The notes below the pieces were generated by a model. The model worked only from the letters and a program-made list of their open reading frames with translations. It searched no databases and was not told where the DNA came from. From JAWLDB01 sp041686915 (GTDB lineage: Bacteria; Bacillota; UBA994; UBA5500), in contig JAWLDB010000156.1 in assembly GCA_041686915.1 (NCBI GenBank), forward strand, positions 1 through 6,598: DNA of 6,598 nucleotides. Direction: 5' to 3'. The position numbers and the translations under genes are program-made. Position 1 is the stretch's first letter. Each line of letters starts with the position of its first letter. Of this stretch, positions 5,115 through 6,598 are shown piece by piece.

Positions 5115-5582
5115 TCACTTGAGTAGATGCTGCCACTCGCTACTTGTCAAAATGCGTTGGTTGGCAGAGCCCCGGTAGGTGAGATTATGATCACGCTGAG
5201 CGATGACAAAGGGCCCATCCACAAGCACATCCACATAACGCAACACCTCTCGTGCTGCTGGCTCCTGCAGCAACTCTTCCAAAGTATAGCCGCTATACGC
5301 CCAAACTGTTCTGCCGGAAGCCTTCACCAAGGCCGCTAGTTCTGCCGCCGCTGCCGGCTGGGAAAACGGTTCCCCTCCAGACAAGGTGATGCCTGCCGAC
5401 AAAGGGTTCGCGTTAACCAGTGCGGCCAGATCGGCAACTTCAGCCAGGCTGCCACCTAGAGAATCATGTGTGTCGGGATTATGGCAACCAGGACAACTAT
5501 GAGGACAACCCTGGAAGTAAACCACGGTCCGAATTCCCGGTCCGTCAGTAACACTCTCAAGCTTTACACCGGCCACTCGCAT
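5115..5582 (-). CDS. nrdG: Anaerobic ribonucleotide reductase activating protein (radical SAM)
   Basis: This 155-aa radical SAM enzyme uses an iron-sulfur cluster and S-adenosylmethionine to create the glycyl radical on NrdD. The protein opens MRVAGVKLESVTDGPGIRTV, the typical NrdG start. The cluster-binding cysteines are Cys26, Cys30 and Cys33 in CPHSCPGC (CxxxCxxC). The SAM-binding motif GGEPF is at 69-73. Conserved late motifs are DVLVDGPF (118-125) and YRGSANQR (136-143). The frame is open up to a GTG at 5666, but the extra 28 residues do not look like NrdG. The ATG at 5582 has a GGGGTG sequence 12 nt upstream, so an in-frame TTG two codons earlier remains possible. It is divergent from nrdD, its target, rather than downstream of it as in the common nrdDG operon. 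Confidence 0.94.
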   Translation of the reverse strand: MRVAGVKLESVTDGPGIRTVVYFQGCPHSCPGCHNPDTHDSLGGSLAEVADLAALVNANPLSAGITLSGGEPFSQPAAAAELAALVKASGRTVWAYSGYTLEELLQEPAAREVLRYVDVLVDGPFVIAQRDHNLTYRGSANQRILTSSEWQHLLK

Positions 5583-5687
5583 CTGCAATGCCAACACCCC
5601 TATCTTCAATTCGCCAGTAAATATTTCGTGCAGGTAAGATTGAGCAAGGTGTACGCATCTAATCACGTGAGACGACTAGCAAGGGGT

Positions 5688-5717
5688 TTGTTCTCCTGCA
5701 ACCTTATCTGCTACACT
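5688..5717 (+). promoter_or_regulatory. Candidate nrdD promoter (extended -10)
   Basis: TTGTTC (5688-5693) and TACACT (5712-5717) are 18 nt apart. The -10 carries an upstream TG (5709-5710), giving the extended form TGCTACACT. It overlaps the first NrdR-like box at 5713. A second extended -10 candidate, TGCTAATAT, lies at 5724-5732, so the exact promoter is uncertain. Confidence 0.4.
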
Positions 5718-5759
5718 AAATCTTGCTAATATCCTACACATGTATACCACATATTGTAC
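5713..5759. promoter_or_regulatory. Tandem NrdR-box-like operators in the nrdG/nrdD intergenic region
   Basis: Box 1, ACACTAAATCTTGCTA (5713-5728), and box 2, ATACCACATATTGTAC (5744-5759), each match the NrdR consensus ACACWATATATWGTGT at 11 of 16 positions. Box 1 has the better left half and box 2 the better right half. Their spacing is exactly 31 bp, the three-helical-turn distance known for NrdR site pairs. NrdR is the nucleotide-sensing repressor of ribonucleotide reductase genes. The boxes overlap candidate -10 elements for both divergent genes, which fits dual repression. Each box alone is moderate; the spacing and location make the call. Confidence 0.65.
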
Positions 5760-5781
5760 CAGAAGTTGAAAACGAGGTGAA
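5753..5781 (-). promoter_or_regulatory. Candidate nrdG promoter
   Basis: On the minus strand TTCACC (5776-5781) and TACAAT (5753-5758) are 17 nt apart; the -10 matches 5 of 6 and the -35 matches 4 of 6 consensus bases. The -10 lies inside NrdR-like box 2, and the -35 overlaps the nrdD RBS. Use of this promoter would give nrdG a 5' leader of about 160 nt, in which I see no clear further structure. Confidence 0.45.
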
Positions 5782-5786
5782 CAGAG

Positions 5787-6598
5787 ATGGCAATAGCCAG
5801 CTTGGCGTACCAGACTATCATCAAGCGGGATGGTCGGGAAGTGCCCTTTAATGAAAGTAAAATCATTTCTGCTCTTAGCATGGCCCTCTCGGCCACAGGC
5901 GAGGGCAATGAACAGGCAGCCCGCTCCCTGTATCCTCTGGTACTGGAGAGATTAGAACAGCTGAAGCCGGCAGGAGCGCCCACTGTTGAGCAGGTGCAAG
6001 ATGCAGCGGAGCAGGCATTGATGCAGGCTGGAATGCATCAGACGGCACGCGCATACATTACATACCGCAATCAGCGGACGTCCTTCCGGGAAGGTAAACT
6101 GGAACTCTTGAGTACTATGCAGGAGATAATGCGGGAAACACACCGGGAGAATGCTAACGTTGGCAACTCCCCTTCGGCCAAGGGCTTGCAGATTTTCGAG
6201 GCTGCCAGCGCTTATCTATGGCTGAAACAGGGCCTTCCGGCAGATATGGCCGAAGCGCACCAAGACAAGGACATCCATATACACGATTTCTCATGGTATG
6301 GGATGACTCTTACATGCGTGCAGACGGACCTCAAACGCCTGCTCTCCAATGGTTTTAACCCGGGACATGGCTTTATTCGCCCGCCTAGACGGATCGGCTC
6401 GGCTGCAGCCTTGTCTGCTATCATCCTGCAGAGCCTGCAGAATGATATGCATGGAGGCCAGTCCTTCCCTAACTTTGATAAGGACCTTGGCCCTTTTGCC
6501 GAAAACTCCACTGAGGAAGACGTCTACCAAGCCATGGAGTCGCTAATCTTTAACCTCAACACTCTACACTCCCGGGCAGGTGCTCAGGTCCCGTTCAG
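5787..6598 (+). CDS. nrdD: Anaerobic (class III) ribonucleoside-triphosphate reductase, N-terminal part (3' truncated by window)
   Basis: This gene encodes the oxygen-sensitive reductase that converts ribonucleoside triphosphates to dNTPs. The first 270 residues are visible of a family usually around 700. The ATG follows the RBS GAGGTGA (5774-5780) at a 6-nt spacing. Residues about 8-97 form an ATP-cone regulatory domain (IIKRDGREVPFNESKIISAL, then ARAYITYRNQR). The glycyl-radical catalytic domain begins near 122 with NANVGNSPSAKGLQIFEAAS. It continues through KDIHIHDFSW and TLTCVQTDLKRLL, where Cys177 aligns with the thiyl-radical cysteine. It then runs through NDMHGGQSFPNFD and FNLNTLHSRAGAQVPF. 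The C-terminal glycyl radical site and zinc cysteines lie beyond the window. The single ATP-cone suggests dATP/ATP activity control. It is divergent from its activase gene nrdG. Confidence 0.95.
   Translation, partial: MAIASLAYQTIIKRDGREVPFNESKIISALSMALSATGEGNEQAARSLYPLVLERLEQLKPAGAPTVEQVQDAAEQALMQAGMHQTARAYITYRNQRTSFREGKLELLSTMQEIMRETHRENANVGNSPSAKGLQIFEAASAYLWLKQGLPADMAEAHQDKDIHIHDFSWYGMTLTCVQTDLKRLLSNGFNPGHGFIRPPRRIGSAAALSAIILQSLQNDMHGGQSFPNFDKDLGPFAENSTEEDVYQAMESLIFNLNTLHSRAGAQVPF

Noticed and set aside
5583..5666. 28-residue N-terminal extension of NrdG starting at GTG 5666
   Set aside because: The extension has no similarity to NrdG starts, and the conserved protein begins at MRVAGVKLES; the upstream GTG has no good RBS.
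6212..6530. Minus-strand frames opposite nrdD
   Set aside because: The plus strand has an uninterrupted, motif-rich NrdD reading frame here; the opposite frames are shadows.

Overview
The window looks like chromosomal DNA from an anaerobic, low-to-medium-GC Firmicute (Clostridia or a relative). The evidence is an oxygen-sensitive class III ribonucleotide reductase pair, strong AGGAGG-type ribosome binding sites, a PspC-type small protein, and a secreted deacetylase carrying a copper-amine-oxidase-N-like domain, an architecture common in Clostridia. The genus cannot be settled from the sequence. No phage, plasmid, CRISPR or defence genes were seen.

Layout, left to right. Positions 2-559 (+) hold the C-terminal half of an MFS drug-efflux-like transporter. 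It converges on a three-gene minus-strand operon, and the two share a bidirectional terminator at 563-597. That operon (605-3126) encodes a substrate-binding lipoprotein, an ATPase and a permease of the nitrate/sulfonate/taurine (NitT/TauT) ABC family. The genes are packed with 0- and 14-nt gaps, and the substrate is not identifiable. Upstream of the operon are an intrinsic terminator and a previously uncalled 56-aa small gene (3245-3415, -) with an excellent RBS. Next come a degenerate copy of a hairpin repeat (3458-3522) and a secreted polysaccharide deacetylase (3524-4567, -). The deacetylase start codon lies in the stem of a perfect 12-bp hairpin whose loop exposes the RBS. Then follows a 57-aa stand-alone PspC protein (4667-4840, -), whose stop codon is built into its own terminator hairpin.

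Between pspC and nrdG lies a cluster of REP-like hairpin repeats (4860-5087), the same family as the lone copy near 3458. At the right end nrdG (-) and nrdD (+, running off the window) are divergently transcribed. The intergenic region contains two NrdR-box-like sites exactly 31 bp apart, overlapping candidate promoters for both genes. NrdG would install the glycyl radical on NrdD so that dNTPs can be made without oxygen, and NrdR would repress both genes when dATP is plentiful.

Most protein-coding content is ordinary housekeeping or accessory material. The signals most worth a second look are non-coding: the hairpin repeat family, the start-codon hairpin of the deacetylase, and the divergent, apparently NrdR-controlled nrdG/nrdD arrangement.
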